NCBI RefSeq assembly: GCF_021155775.2
Contig: NC_060232.1
Coordinates: forward strand, 14,606,251-14,670,250
Length of the DNA stretch: 64,000 nt
Origin: Neodiprion pinetum
Lineage: Eukaryota; Arthropoda; Insecta; Hymenoptera; Diprionidae
Direction: 5' to 3'
This document shows, piece by piece, positions 20,477 to 33,386 of the stretch (positions are counted from its first letter, which is position 1; every line of letters begins with the position of its first letter). The position numbers and the translations under genes are program-made. The notes beneath the pieces were generated by a model. The model worked only from the letters and a program-made list of their open reading frames with translations. It was not told the origin of the DNA and searched no databases.

Positions 20477-23400
20477 TTAAATTTGTAATTTAATACCTTG
20501 AATACTCAATGACTCTTCAGAAGATTTATCAAAATCGATATCCAATTCTGAAGGTACAGAACAGTCAGGCATTGCTCGAAGACGGTCATGAGCGTATTTA
20601 TACGTTCGATTACAATTTAGAGATTTTAAAATGTACCGATCTCCGTCTAACACTTCAATAACACGAAATGGCCCTTTAAATTTTGAATTCAATTTTGTTT
20701 GATTTCTTTCGTGATTTTCAATCAAAACATAATCCCCAACAGAAAATTTTAAAAATTTTGCCTTTCGGGCATCAAATCGCCATTTTTCAATTTGCGAGTT
20801 AATCTCAATCATATTGGCTGCTCGCTCTCTGATTTCCGATAAGTCAAATTCTTTTTCACAATCAGTAATCGGTAACAGATTCAACGGTCTGGCTACGCGA
20901 CCAATCATCAATTCCAGAGGAGTAGCTTTAGTCACACTACTGACGGAACAATTCAGTGCCAGTTGAATATCTCCAAGAGAATCCTGCCAAGATCTATTAT
21001 TATCAACCTCAACAGAAGTGAGCATATTTTTAAGTGTACTCATAACACGTTCGACTTGACCATTGCCTCGACTAGTACCAGTAGCAATCAAATGAAGATT
21101 AATGCAATGGGAAGCACAAAAATCACGAAAATTTTTGTTTGCAAAACATCTCCCCTGATCAGCAATCACACGAACCGGTGCTCCAAATAATGTGACGATT
21201 GATTTTAAAGCTTCTATAGCACTTACAGCATCAATAAAAAGAGTATGGTAAAGAAAAACAAACTTAGTAAAGGCAAAAAACTTAATAAACACAAAAACAT
21301 ATTCTTTAATATTACTTTTGCCACTAAGCTTTCCAGTAACATCAATATGAAGAGTATGCCAAGGAATACTCTTTGGGATTGGATGTAATTCAGCTTGAAT
21401 TTTACCAGAAGTAGATTTGGAAATTCGGTAAGTAACGCAATTTTCAACAAATTTTCGGACATATTTGGACATATTAGAAAACCAATAATGTTGGTAAGCC
21501 TTCTCTAAAGTTTTATGCCATCCCAAATGAATAATCGATTCATGAACATGATTTATTATAGACCACTGAAAAGCTTTAGGGATTATTGGTAAAATACGAG
21601 TGTCATTATTGCGCTGTATTTTGCTGAACAAAATTCCAGATTCAAGTTCGTATGTGTTAGAAACATTTGAGTCAAGCTCATCGTTTTCTAATTTAGAAAT
21701 AAGATCACGAATTTCGGCATCCTTCTGCTGCTCCGCTTGTAACCAACCGTGAGAAATTTTTGAAAAATTTATACGTTTTTGCTCAACAGTTTCAACATTC
21801 AGTTTGTCATTCTCAGGTAAAGGATTTCGAGAAAAGAAATCTGCATGTAACAGATTTTTTCCTTCTCGATAAACAATATCAAAGTCGAATGACTGTAAAA
21901 ATGCCCACCATCTATAAACTCTTGGGGATAAGTCAAGTTTGGCACGAGATGCCTTGAGAGAATTACAATCTGTAACTACTGTAAATTTTCTACCATGTAA
22001 ATAATGACGAAAATGCCTAATAGCATTCACAACAGCAAGTGTTTCCAATTCATACGAATGATATCGCGACTCTATTTCTGTAGTTCTTTTGCTAAAATAA
22101 GCTACAACATGGGCCTTTCCACCAACTTTTTGGATGAAAATTGCACCGTAACCAACTGAGCTAGCATCTGTATGTAATTCTATAGTAAAATTTGGATCAA
22201 AAATCATTAAAAGAGGAGAACTCGTCAGGTGAGAAACAATTTTTTTTCGAATTCCCTCAAATTCAGGTTTCCAATCAATCCTACCCTTTCCATTAGTAAG
22301 TTTATACAAAGGACAAACAAGTTTAGAAAACCCTTTTATAAATTGCCGAAAATACGAGGCAAGTCCAATAAATTGTCTAAGTTGAGTAACAGTTTGAGGA
22401 GGCGGGAGTGCAGTCAACGCGATAACCTTGCGAGGATTTGGTCGAATTTCTCCTGCCGAAACTTGATAACCAAGAAATTCTATTTTCGTTTTCAAAAATG
22501 AACATTTCTTTAGATTGACTGAAAATCCAGCTTTAGTCAAAGCCGCTCAAACAACTTCTAATTTTCGAATACCCTCAGTAATTGTTTCTGACGGGATGAG
22601 AATATCATCCATATAACAAATAATAGACGTATTCACTAGATCTCCCAAAGCTTTGTTAATTGCTCGCTGAAAAACAGAAGGTGCATTTTTCAAACCAAAA
22701 GGCATTGCTAAATATTCGTACTGCCCGTCAGGAGTAACAAAAGCAGTCCGTTCAATAGAATCTGGGTGAATAGGAACTTGGTGGAAACCGCTAGCCATAT
22801 CAAGAGATGTAAAATAATGAGCACCTCCTAGTCTATCTATCTGATCAGCAATAAGCGGTAACGGATATTTATCAGCCACCGTATTATTGTTAAGCTCCCG
22901 ATAATCAACACACATTCGATCAGAACCATCTTTTTTTTAACTAAAATAATGGGACTAGCAAAAGGAGAACAACTGGGTCTGATGACATTCTCCTCTTGTA
23001 ATTCTTTGATTTTGTCTCGCACTATTTGACGTTCAACAGTCGAAAGACGATAAGGTCGTCTTTGCACGGTTCGGTTAGGATCTAGCAAGCGAATTTCAAG
23101 TTGTCCGGTCGTTACTCTAGATTTAGGTGTTCCTATGACGAAAGTTGAACGAAATTTGTTTAAAACATCAACCAAGAGACGTTTGTCAAGTTCAGAAACG
23201 TCTGTTTTCATTTCGTCAAAATTAAATGAATGATAGTCTACTTCACAAACATTAACCCTCGGAATTCTTTTTAGAACTAAACTTTCAACTGTCATTTCTA
23301 TTGAGTAACCAAGAGATAATATTTCTCTTCCAACAAGAATTTCAGTACTAAGAAAATCATCATGAATCACATGAAATAAAATTTCCAGGCAATGATCATT

Positions 23401-23847
23401 TATAGTCACTTGTGCCAAGATTTGAATGACACTTTGAATACTGGAAGGACCGATACCGGAAAGAATGACTACAAAGTTCTGACGTTTTCCTGAAAATTTT
23501 TTAGCAATGCTTTCTTTAATCAGAGAGCGTTCAGCACCGGAATCAAAACAAAATGAAAACTTCTCACCGGAATGTAGTAACTCGCCAAAAGTCGGTTGAA
23601 TAGAACACGAATTAACACGACGCTCCATTTGACCTTGAGCAAGGGTATTTTGTCCAGATCCAGAAGACTTCTTGCAGCTCGTAGAAACATGTCCAACTTC
23701 TCCACATTTGAAGCACGTCACAGAAGATTTCACAGCGGTGGAGGGTATTTTCTTTGAATGATTTCCAAAGTTGTCCGGGATATGGTGCTCAATGAACGAC
23801 TTCGACACTCCGATATTTTGTGTCCAAATTTTCCACAGTGAAAACAT
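20477..23847 (-). pseudogene. Gypsy-B pol (right copy)
   Basis: Mirror of 15879-19249: the same A-run frameshift (about 22929-22938) and the same stop (TGA, 22547-22549). The residue after DSGAE is Arg here and Cys on the left (base 23529). Confidence 0.87.
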
Positions 23848-24668
23848 TTTAATGAAGATACAGAAGATCTCAGTCGTTTGGAATCGAACGATGAGCCCTC
23901 TCTGGCTTGAGAAAAAGGAAAAGCTCTTTTTCGGTAATCAACTGTCATAAGTTCTTGTTGTAACTTCGTTCGAAAACTTATTTCCGTAGTAAGAGCCAAG
24001 CGTTTTAAACGTGGATGCAACTGAGCCACGTGAGAAAGAACAATCGAAACAGCAATTTCTTCGGAATTCATCAGTTGTAGTCGTGGAATAAGAACACTCA
24101 AAACTCGACTTGAATATGCAGCGATATTTTCATCTCCATTTGGCTGTCCAGAATATAACGAAAGTAACGTCGCCGCGGGAGTTTCAATAATTTCATATCG
24201 CGCGAGAAAAATGTTTTTAAATTGTTCCCAAGTCATTCCGTTAAAGCTGATTTGAGGAAACCAAGATGCAGCTGATCCTTTCATAGCTTTACTCAACGCA
24301 TTTACTAACTTGCTCCCTTGAAGTTCCTGTTCTTGCATACACAAGCTAGCTGTCGAGCACCAAGCTTGTGCATTGATATTTTGCTCATCCGGATTGAATA
24401 GCGGAAAAGTAACTTCATGATGAGAATCAGCAGTTGGACTTCGCATTTTTCGAATTAACTCCATCATATTTTTATTTTGATTCTCAAACAAAATTTGCCA
24501 ACGATCTTCCGAAGTATCAGAATTGCGTTGAGGAGTCTCGGACGGTAATTCTGAAATGGATGGTTCCGCGTCCCTTCGGTATCCCACTTCTGATGTCGGA
24601 GAATGGCCAGATAACACTCGCGAACTTTGTGTTTTGCGTGTGGGACGCATGATGAACCACCTTTTCAT
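23730..24668 (-). CDS. Gypsy-B gag (right copy)
   Basis: Identical 312-codon frame to 15058-15996, with CCHC knuckle CFHCGKFGHKISEC. Confidence 0.78.
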   Translation of the reverse strand: MKRWFIMRPTRKTQSSRVLSGHSPTSEVGYRRDAEPSISELPSETPQRNSDTSEDRWQILFENQNKNMMELIRKMRSPTADSHHEVTFPLFNPDEQNINAQAWCSTASLCMQEQELQGSKLVNALSKAMKGSAASWFPQISFNGMTWEQFKNIFLARYEIIETPAATLLSLYSGQPNGDENIAAYSSRVLSVLIPRLQLMNSEEIAVSIVLSHVAQLHPRLKRLALTTEISFRTKLQQELMTVDYRKRAFPFSQAREGSSFDSKRLRSSVSSLKCFHCGKFGHKISECRSRSLSTISRTTLEIIQRKYPPPL

Positions 24669-24850
24669 TCTTTTACAAGATAAAAACGGAACTTAACTTA
24701 TTGAACAAAGCTTTTAAAATTCAACGTTTATAACAAGATTCAAAATGCTCAATGTTTATTCTGTTATCGATCTTTGCCGTAGTTCCTCTGGAGACCGAAA
24801 AGAAGAAAGCGGTGATAATCCTTCTCGTTATTCATTTCATTATCCTTGAC

Positions 24851-24853
<3 letters not shown>

Positions 24854-24913
<60 letters not shown>
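24854..24913. repeat. (TA)n microsatellite, 60 bp
   Basis: Longer counterpart of 14847-14872, consistent with slippage after duplication or with sequencing/assembly noise. Confidence 0.95.
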
Positions 24914-24916
<3 letters not shown>

Positions 24917-25517
24917 AGTCGGTTAAAAAAAGGCATTCTTTTTAGATTTCGCTCTTCTCCGACATTTTCACACTTTTTCACTAAAAAATAAGTCACGTGA
25001 AAGGGCTGAGCTGAAAAAAATTTTTTACTACCGCCTCAACGACTGAAATTTTGAAAAATGTCTATTTTCGGGAATTTCAAAATTGAGATATCCTTGAATC
25101 CTTCAGTGGTTATGTTTTTTATGACGGAACAAAAGTAGTAGTCAAACCTTAGATGCGGGTAATTTTTTTTAGTACCAAAAATCTATATTAAAATGCGTAA
25201 AAACTCATTTTTCCAAAAATAGCTTTTACGAACTTCGCCACAGATTTTTTGCTACTAAAAAAAATCGCATGCATCTCAAATTTGACTAAAACTTTTGTTT
25301 TGCCATACAGAACATAGCCACCGAAGGATTTAAGGATACTCATCTCTATTTTTAAATTCCCGAAAATTGCCATGTTTCCGCTTTTTTCAAAATTTCAAAG
25401 ACGTTGAGGCAGTAGTAGAAAAAAATTTTTAGCCCAGCTCTTTCGTGTAAGCTAATTTTTAGTGAAAAAGTAAAAATCGAATTATAAAAAAAGACCCTTT
25501 TTTGAAACGTCCTAATA
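24914..25517 (-). mobile_element. Foldback MITE (right copy)
   Basis: Mirror of 14243-14846. Confidence 0.8.
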
Positions 25518-25522
25518 TATAT

Positions 25523-25801
25523 TGTAACGTTCGTTGACGTTACGGAAATAAAATATGGATCCGCAAGTTTAATTATCAAGTCAAAATCAAGAGCGTGAAT
25601 AAAATGTTCTGAAAATGCTTTAATTGCGCAATATGTGTTTCTCGTTTAAAGTCTGAAACAAGACTGTTTTTACAATAATGTTGGTTGACGCAGCAACCTT
25701 ATTCTTTTGAAAGACATAAGAGGTTTATAAACGTCTTTTATCTATGATGACTACTAGATCATTAAAAGGGGGCAAAACGGGTGATTTCACCCTTTGTAAC
25801 A
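25523..25801 (-). repeat. Gypsy-A 3' LTR (right copy)
   Basis: Mirror of 13959-14237. Confidence 0.93.
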
Positions 25802-26790
25802 CTTCTTCCCCCCGATCAAAAGAGTCGTCCCGACTCGGGAAAGATAAAACAATTATAAAAGTGATCTAGCAGTCAGTGCTCAATGGTGAGTTGGAGCTGT
25901 GACTCTAAAAATTTAAAGAATCCCTTTTTTACCATCTGGCATTTGCCCACAGACTTGAGGTAAACCACAGAAAACCTTGAGCAGATAGTTGAGCGTTAAA
26001 TAACTTCAAAAATTTATGTGCCTTGTTTTTACAAAGGTTAGTGTTATTGAGTGTTGTGTATGTTCATGAATTTGAAGACATCAAAATCATCCGGATCGTC
26101 GTCGAAAAGAAAATTCATTCCTCTTCAGGGAAAATAGTGCGGTGAAACAAACACAGATGAGTACGACGAGGCGGGAAACCATAACTGGAAGAACTCTGGG
26201 TCCTTGACAACGTAAAGGCTGATTCCCTCTGAGAACCGGCACAGGAAACAGGGAAAAGGAATGGGTGACTGAATCCAAGGCTTCTTCAGAGACAGCACAC
26301 CCTAGAGTTTGGAGGACAAATGTGAGTGGTGGTATAACAATTCAAATTCACCAAGTGAATTTGGGAGTTAGTGAATTTGGGAGAACACACGAATAAAATA
26401 AATTAAATATGTATTCAAAAGAAAAGAAACGATCTTATCTGAATCATTTCTGTGTCCTTCTTCAAAATAAGACCATCAGTTATCCTCAGGAATCGGGGAA
26501 AGATTGGATGGGAAAAGGCTGTGTCAAGTAACCTGAAAAAGTACTCACAAAAACTGACACTTAAGGTTAATAAAATGTGAAAATCAAGCAATCGCTCATC
26601 GACCTTAAAAAATAATCGTGGCTCTATTTACATTTCAAAAGAAACCAAAGCCTGTCCGACACAAAACTCGATTCCAGAGAAGAAGTTTCTAGAAAGAAAC
26701 AACCGAAGAAAACAAATTTCAAATTGATTAGCAACGCAGAAATAACAAATCATTATAAGGAAAGTTCTCATCGAAGACAGTCTTAGTCAA
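25802..26790. other. Gypsy-A 3' non-coding region (right copy)
   Basis: Mirror of 12970-13958. On the plus strand TATAAAAG is at 25854-25861 and an ATG|GTGAGT junction is at 25883-25891, upstream of the spliced gene at 26800. No protein gene is supported. Confidence 0.5.
26754..26760 (+). promoter_or_regulatory. TATA-like box of the antisense zinc-finger gene
   Basis: TATAAGG 40 nt before the ATG at 26800, leaving room for a short 5' leader. Mirror 13000-13006. Assigned by position only. Confidence 0.4.
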
Positions 26791-26799
26791 TTGAACAAA

Positions 26800-27255
26800 A
26801 TGTCAATCATAAAGACTCCCCCCGTTTCTGCTTTCATCAATGCGGGTGTAATCACTTCGAACTATTCGTGGGAGAACGTAAAAAATATGACGCAGCAAGA
26901 ATTTAAAATTTATTTCGAAAACCAATGGAGGACTCTAAAATGTGGTCAAGGTGAGACCATCAGAGAGAAACACAAAATGGGGCTAGTGTGCTTAAACTGT
27001 TGGGTTACTCGGTAAGTTCTCACGCAAATTTTTAGTTAAAAATATATAAGTTCCCCGTGTCTGATTTATTTCAGCGCGGACATGAAGAACTTCCATGAAC
27101 ACAAAAAAATGCATTTGACCTTCGCGGGAGAAAGCAAAACTTGCCGCGAATGCAGGAAGAAATTATTTGTAACAAGATCCACCGAAGGTTGCAACGATTG
27201 CGCAGAAGTTAAGTCTGCTCTCAAGATTATTGCAGAACAAATTTTCGAAAATTGA
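26800..27255 (+). CDS. Antisense two-exon zinc-finger gene of Gypsy-A (right copy)
   Basis: Exon 1 26800-27011, intron 27012-27074 (63 bp; GTAAGT donor, TTTATTTCAG acceptor), exon 2 27075-27255 with TGA 27253-27255. Without splicing the frame stops immediately at 27013-27015, inside the donor. The spliced product has C-x2-C-x12-H-x3-H across the junction and C-x2-C-x12-C-x2-C after it. N-terminal ~60 residues (from MSIIKTPPVSAF) are unassigned. AATAAA follows at 27319. This copy seems identical to the left one. Confidence 0.8.
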
Positions 27256-27390
27256 TTTTTTTTTTTATATGTAACCTCCTGTTTTCACCATTCGTTCCTT
27301 TTTTTTTTATCTTGTTCTAATAAAGAAAATTAAACTTTGTTTTTCGTCTTTCTCTTAATTGAGAATACTTCTTCATTATTCAAGTCTGAA

Positions 27391-28044
27391 TTAACCCCCG
27401 CACATCATAGAAGTACAAAAATCTTTAAAAACTTGATCGGCTGTAGCTTCTGCATTTATAACCAAGACAGGAGCCGATGAATAAGAAAAGGTTTGTTTTA
27501 CTAGCCAATCTTCATGAACCTCATGAATAGTTCTGAGTAGCTCTAAAAAAATACTCGATTCTTCCTCACGAGAACGGGAACTAACTCGAGCAAAAGAAGT
27601 TTCTGGGGAAACTCGCAAATGAACAATCAAATCTACTCTGAGTTCAGACGAGCGAATGAGAAGATCGAAATTTTTCATCAATAAATGAGATTCAAAGTCG
27701 CGAAAATTACCTAACCTTCGGCGAGCTTCTACAAAACAATTGCTACTGAATATCGATCTTTCCATCACCTTTACAGGCAATGAAGTCGTCTGCAGATGTC
27801 TGTCTAACATAACCATTTGAGCGAAATGCTGAAAATAATAGCAATAACGATCTGGGTTCTGATACATCAAATCTAAAAGATTAATTCCAGCTATATTTCG
27901 ATATTCCTCAAGAGGTTCCAAAATTGTACAGACCTGGCGATCTGCTAAAAACCTCTTAGTGAAAGTTGTTTTTCCGCATCCGATATTTCCTTCTATAATA
28001 ATCGTAAGCGGTCGAGTTTTACTCAAATGAATTCCAAAAGGCAA
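27391..28044 (-). CDS. Deoxynucleoside kinase-like gene in Gypsy-A (right copy)
   Basis: Same 217-codon open frame as 11716-12369, again without an ATG before the P-loop and in the pol frame. Confidence 0.88.
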   Translation of the reverse strand: MPFGIHLSKTRPLTIIIEGNIGCGKTTFTKRFLADRQVCTILEPLEEYRNIAGINLLDLMYQNPDRYCYYFQHFAQMVMLDRHLQTTSLPVKVMERSIFSSNCFVEARRRLGNFRDFESHLLMKNFDLLIRSSELRVDLIVHLRVSPETSFARVSSRSREEESSIFLELLRTIHEVHEDWLVKQTFSYSSAPVLVINAEATADQVFKDFCTSMMCGG

Positions 28045-28098
28045 ATTCTTCTCCCAATCGATAACCGACTGTAAAGAAGGCCAAATCGATGACAGTCG

Positions 28099-31000
28099 TC
28101 AAGGGTGTTCGTTTGAAGATCTAACCTCGAAGGATGTTCGTGGTCTTGGAGAGACTGTTCCAGGTTGATCTTCTTCAAATGGAGCAAGACGATCCAAGTG
28201 AACCACTTTCTGACGCGAATGAGGAGATCTTCGGATTCTATAAACAACATCATTTATCCGGTTAACCACTAAGTAAGGGCCTTCCCAATTTCTTTGTAGC
28301 TTTGGACATCGTCCTTTCTGTCTTCGAGGTTGAAAGAGCCAGACAGAATCTCCTGGATTAAATTTTAAATCTCTGGCTCGAATATCATAACGAGTTTTTA
28401 ATTTATCTGAAGCCATAGAAATTCTATTCCTAGCAAAGTGATGAATTTCTTCTAAACGTTGTTGTAATAAAAAGGCATAATCTGTTTGATGCTGTCTTTG
28501 CACAGGAACAGGGCCTTTCTCTAAATCTGACGGAAGTCGAAGATTTCTTCCAGTAAGCATGAGGGCTGGCGTCTGCTTCGTCATCTCATGAATCGCAGAT
28601 CTGTAAGATAAGAGGAAGAAAGGGATCCAGGAGTCCCAGTCTCTCTGATTCTGCTCTACGAAGAACGACAAATACTGTAGCAAGGTTCGATTCAGACGCT
28701 CTATCATGCCGTCAGATTGCGGATGCAAAGGAGTCGTACAAGTTTTTCTAACCCCTAAAATCTGAGTAACCTCTTTCATTAAGGTTGACTCAAAATTTCG
28801 GCCTTGATCAGTATGAAGTGCTAGAGGAACTCCGTGTCTACAAATAAACTCTTTAACGAATGCTTGTGCTACAGTGGAGGCTTCTTGATCAGCGAGAGGA
28901 ACCACTTCAGGCCACTTAGTAAAATAATCAGCAATAACCAAAGCATATTTATTTCCAGAATGGGTTATCGGGAGAGGTCCGAGAATATCCATCGCTATCC
29001 TTTCAAATGGAGCTCCCACGTTGTAAATTTGAAGAGAGCTTTGTCCTTTCGCTCGGGGTCCTTTTTTTGCCGTGCAGATTCGACATCTTCGACACCAATC
29101 TTCAACGTCCATCCGGCAACGGGGCCAAAAGTAGAAGTTGCGAATTCTGCCCAGAGTTTTATTTAAAGCGAAGTGTCCGCCTGCAGGAGAATCATGATAA
29201 AGAGCAATAATCTCTGGAACTCGTGACCTGGGAACCAAAAGTTGCCACCTGATTTCTTTGAAGTCTGCAGATTCCCATTTTCGGTATAAAATTCCATCAA
29301 TTGAAAGGATAGAGTCCCATTGAGCCCAATAAATTTTCAAATCTGGCTCGGCTAAAGATATATCCTGCTAGTCCGGGCGAGTTTCTGCTTCTTTCCAAGA
29401 CTTCACTTGATTCAAAGTGTCGTCCTCTTGTTGCGATTTTCTCCATTCCTCCTGGTTATTTTCGAAAGAAATCTTCCGTATTATAAGAGAGGGGTCACGA
29501 TTTTTCTCTAATCGTGCACACTGTTTACACTCTGGCATTTCCTCGCAGGGTCTTCAAGAGAGAGCATCGGCGTTTCCATAATGAATTCCTGCTCGATGAC
29601 GAATATCAAAATCGTACTGACCAAGCCTTTCTAACCATCTAGCTACCTGACCTTCGGGAGATTTGAACGAAAGTAGCCACCTGAGAGAAGCATGATCTGT
29701 ACGTATCAAAAATCTCCTGCCGTACAAATAATGGTGAAAATGTACTACGGTCTTAACAACAGCTAAAAGCTCTCTACGAGTGACACAATAATTCCTCTCG
29801 GTTTCACTCAAAACTCTGCTGAAATAGCTTATCACTTTCTCTTGACCTCCCTGAATTTGTGACAGAACCCCGCCTATTCCTGAAAGAGATGCATCCGTAT
29901 CTAAAATAAAAGGAATTTCGACCTCTGGATAAGCTAAAATCGGCGAAGAAATAAGATTTTCCTTTAATTTCTTGAAAGCCTCTTCGCATTCCGGGGTCCG
30001 GTCAAAAGGAATCTTGATTCCGGTCAAGTGATGGAGAGGTTTAGCTATACTAGCGAAACCTTTTACAAATCTTCCGTAATACGTACAAAGGCCTAAAAAG
30101 CTTTGAATTTGTTCTTTATTCTTAGGTGTCGGCCAAGAAGAAACCTTCTCTATTTTGGATGGGTCGGTCTTCACACCTTGTGCTGAAACGATATGTCCAA
30201 GGAAGCCTACTTCTTTCTGGAACAGATGGCATTTTTTCGGGCTCATTTTCAAACCTGCTTGCTTCAACCTAGCGAAAACTTGTCTGAGATTTTGAACTTC
30301 TTCTTCAAAGTTCTTGCCAAAAACGATTATATCGTCTAAATAAACGAGGCATATTTTGCCAGTGAGCCCATGGAGAACAGCCTCCATCATTCGTTCAAAG
30401 GTAGCCGGGGCATTACTCAAACCAAACGGCATGACCTTGAACTGCCATAATCCTCCTAAACCCGTAACAAAAGCTGTTTTTTCTTTATCTAGAGGATCCA
30501 TTTCGACCTGCCAGTATCCGCTCTGAAGATCTATGGTGCTGAACCAAGTTGCACCAGCTATCAGGTCGAGTGTCTCGTCGATTCTGGGTAGAGGGTAAGA
30601 ATCTTTCTTCGTTATATCGTTCAGCTTCCTGTAATCGATACAAAATCGTTTGGATCCGTCCTTTTTGTTAACAAGGACGATTGGTGAGGCCCAGGGACTA
30701 GACGATGGTTGAATCACATCGTTCTTTAGCATGTCTTCTACAAGCTTCTTCACCTCTTCTCGGGCGTTGAGAGCAAGTCTTCGTGGAGCTTGTTTTATTG
30801 GCGAACTCTCTCCGACGTCGATCTTGTGCTTGACAGAAGTACATCGGCCCTTATCACCACTATCTTTGGCGAAAGAATCTATAAATTCTAGCAAAAGAGA
30901 TTTGAACGATTCTACCTGAGCTGAATTTAACGAAATCGAAGATTTCTCAACAAGGCTCTGTAAATGTGAAGGGAAATGTTGTTGCAAATCATCCTTTGAA

Positions 31001-31356
31001 AGTTCTATTTCCCGAATTCTAGGAGGAGTCCAGTAAATTCCATTTCTATTTGTACAAAGAGTTATTTCGCGATTGTTTGAAGCTAGTGAATTTCTCTTAG
31101 TCGAGATAACACAGTTATGAGCTGTAAGAAAGTCTATTCCCAAAATACCTTCATCCTCTATATCTGCTATAAAAACCTTATGCGGAGAGTCGATACACCC
31201 AAAAAGGTTAATTTGGACAGTAACCTGTCTCAAAACCGGGGTCGTCTCTCCAGTGGCTGTTCGCAGAGATAAAGAGGGAACAATCTGGTCATCGGATTTA
31301 AAGAGATCCGATCGAACTACGGTTACTTCCGCGCCGGTGTCTATTACCCATATTCT
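28099..31356 (-). pseudogene. Gypsy-A pol (right copy)
   Basis: Mirror of 8404-11661, with the same TGA (29554-29556) and TAG (29368-29370). Confidence 0.9.
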
Positions 31357-31417
31357 CTAAGAGGGCTTACACTCCTAACAATCTGCGATGATTTTCGCCC
31401 CGACAAATCATCTGGAA

Positions 31418-33037
31418 TTAGTTTTTTGGGTGAGTTCCTGTTGAAGAACTCGAATGAGGATTCGCTTCCCCTATTTCTATATTTTTCTTACGCCAGTTAC
31501 AAGAGTTTGAATTCGAGCCTTGCATCGGTTCTCTACTAATTTTTTTAATTAGAAAAGAATGATTGGCGTCGTGGCCTATTTTTTTACAAAATATACAGGT
31601 CAAGCCAGTTTGACTCGTCATGACCGCGTTCTTAATTACACGCTTGTTTTTCTGGTTTTGAAAAGAACCTCGATTTCTTGGTTTAAAATTACTATTGTTA
31701 TTTTTATTTCTATAATTTTGAGGTTTCGGCTTCTCCGAGTGTTCAAAACTTCGTCTTTCTGAGGTGTTTTCGGTCACCTCAATCCGACGAAGCTTGCTCA
31801 ACCCAAAATATTGTTTCCTCATTGCCTCCACCTCGAGGGCTTTGGCCGTTGCCTCCCGCAGAGAAGTGAGACCCGATGTCCCAACGGCCATTTTAATTTC
31901 TGGATCATTGATTGCATTTAAGAAAGCTTGTGTTGCTAATAAATTACGAGACGGCTCGTGATCTGGCAAAGCTATACGAGAAAGCCGTTCAATATCTTGA
32001 CTAAGAGACGCGAGGTCTTCGTCTCGTCCTTGTCTTCTAGTCTGTAATTGAGTCGTGTACAGTTTCGTCAAGTGGTCATTTCCATATCTCAATTTGAGTG
32101 CAGAGCTAATTTTCTCATAATCGGAAATTTCTTCCTCAGACAATGCCGTTAAAACATTCAAAGCCGGCGTTCGAAGACAAGAGGCAAGACTGTGGGCCCT
32201 CATGGCGGAGTCCCACTGGTTATGTTTAGCAATTGTATTAAACTAACGTTCATAATCTGCCCATGGAATCTTTTCATCAAAAATTGGTGGTTTTAAAGGA
32301 TAAAAAGGTTTCTCATTAATTTGAGAAGCAACCCCAGAAAATCTTGTATTATTTAATTGGTTTAAATGGGAATAACGAGGCTGAACGTAAGGCAAAGGCT
32401 CGGAAAAGTCAACCTCATTATTAACTGTTACTCTACCAATTGGGGATTCATCTATTCCCCTAATAAAAGGCACAGACCTTGAGTCTCGTACATCCTGGAA
32501 CTGTCCTGGATGTTGGACCTGTCGAACAGCGGGAACGGGAACAGGAGAGGGAACAGGAGAGGGAAGCGGAGTAACGACTCTGGAACCTCGTGGGGTGACA
32601 GCCGGTTCTCCTGAGCCATTCACCTGATGAACAGCCTGAAGAGCTGCCACAGTCGTCCGGAGTAGTTCATGTAGACTAGTCTTGGAACGCTCTTGAGGTT
32701 CTCTATCTAGCCTGCGCTGCTCCAGCTGAGAGGCAATTCCCCTTTCTCGTTTTTCTTGTTCTCTTCTTCGCTGTTCCAACTGAGAGGCAAGTTCTCTTTC
32801 TCGTTGTTCTCGTTGATCAAGGAGCAGCTGAAGAAATTGCTGTTGTTGGCGTTCAGCAGCCTCTTGCTGTTGAGACATGATCTTCAGCAGATCAATTTGA
32901 GAGATTGTCGGAGGAATTGGATGAAGGTCCACGGAAGGTGATGGAATCGTTTCAGGGACCCGTGGATTCTCCATAACGAAAGGTTCTTCTCCACCACTTT
33001 CTCTTCGACGTGAGCGCGTCAAACGACTGCTGCTCAT
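31418..33037 (-). pseudogene. Gypsy-A gag (right copy)
   Basis: Mirror of 6723-8342, with the same TAG (32243-32245) and incomplete CCHC knuckle. Confidence 0.82.
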
Positions 33038-33102
33038 AGTTTATTTCACGCACTGAATTGACTTAATTAAAAAGAAACTCAAGATCCCGCTTCTTACACC
33101 AA

Positions 33103-33386
33103 TGTAACGTACTTTGACTTTACGGAAAATAAATATGGATCCGCGAGTTTAATTATCAAGTCAAAAGAAATCAAGAGCGTGAATAAAATGTTGTGAAAAA
33201 TGCTTTAATGCAAGATGTGTGTTTCTCGTTTAAAGTCTGAAACAAGACTGTTTTTGCAATAATGTTGGTTGACGCAGCAACCTTATTCTTTTGAAAGACA
33301 CAAGAGGTTTATAAACGTCTTTTATCTACGCTGACTACTAGATCATTAAAGAGAGGGCAAAACGGGTGATTTCACCCTTTGTAACA
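33103..33386 (-). repeat. Gypsy-A 5' LTR (right copy)
   Basis: Mirror of 6374-6657; identical where compared. Confidence 0.93.

Larger units (their letters stand above)
19947..24853 (-). mobile_element. Gypsy-B (right copy)
   Basis: Mirror of 14873-19779, with the same lesions. The non-coding 3' end is 19947-20476. Confidence 0.75.
25523..33386 (-). mobile_element. Gypsy-A with kinase and antisense gene (right copy)
   Basis: Mirror of 6374-14237, with the same LTRs, stops and accessory genes. ATAT flanks on both sides. Confidence 0.93.

Noticed and set aside
24752..24991. 79-codon frame over the (TA)n tract
   Set aside because: Mostly Tyr-Ile repeats from the microsatellite.
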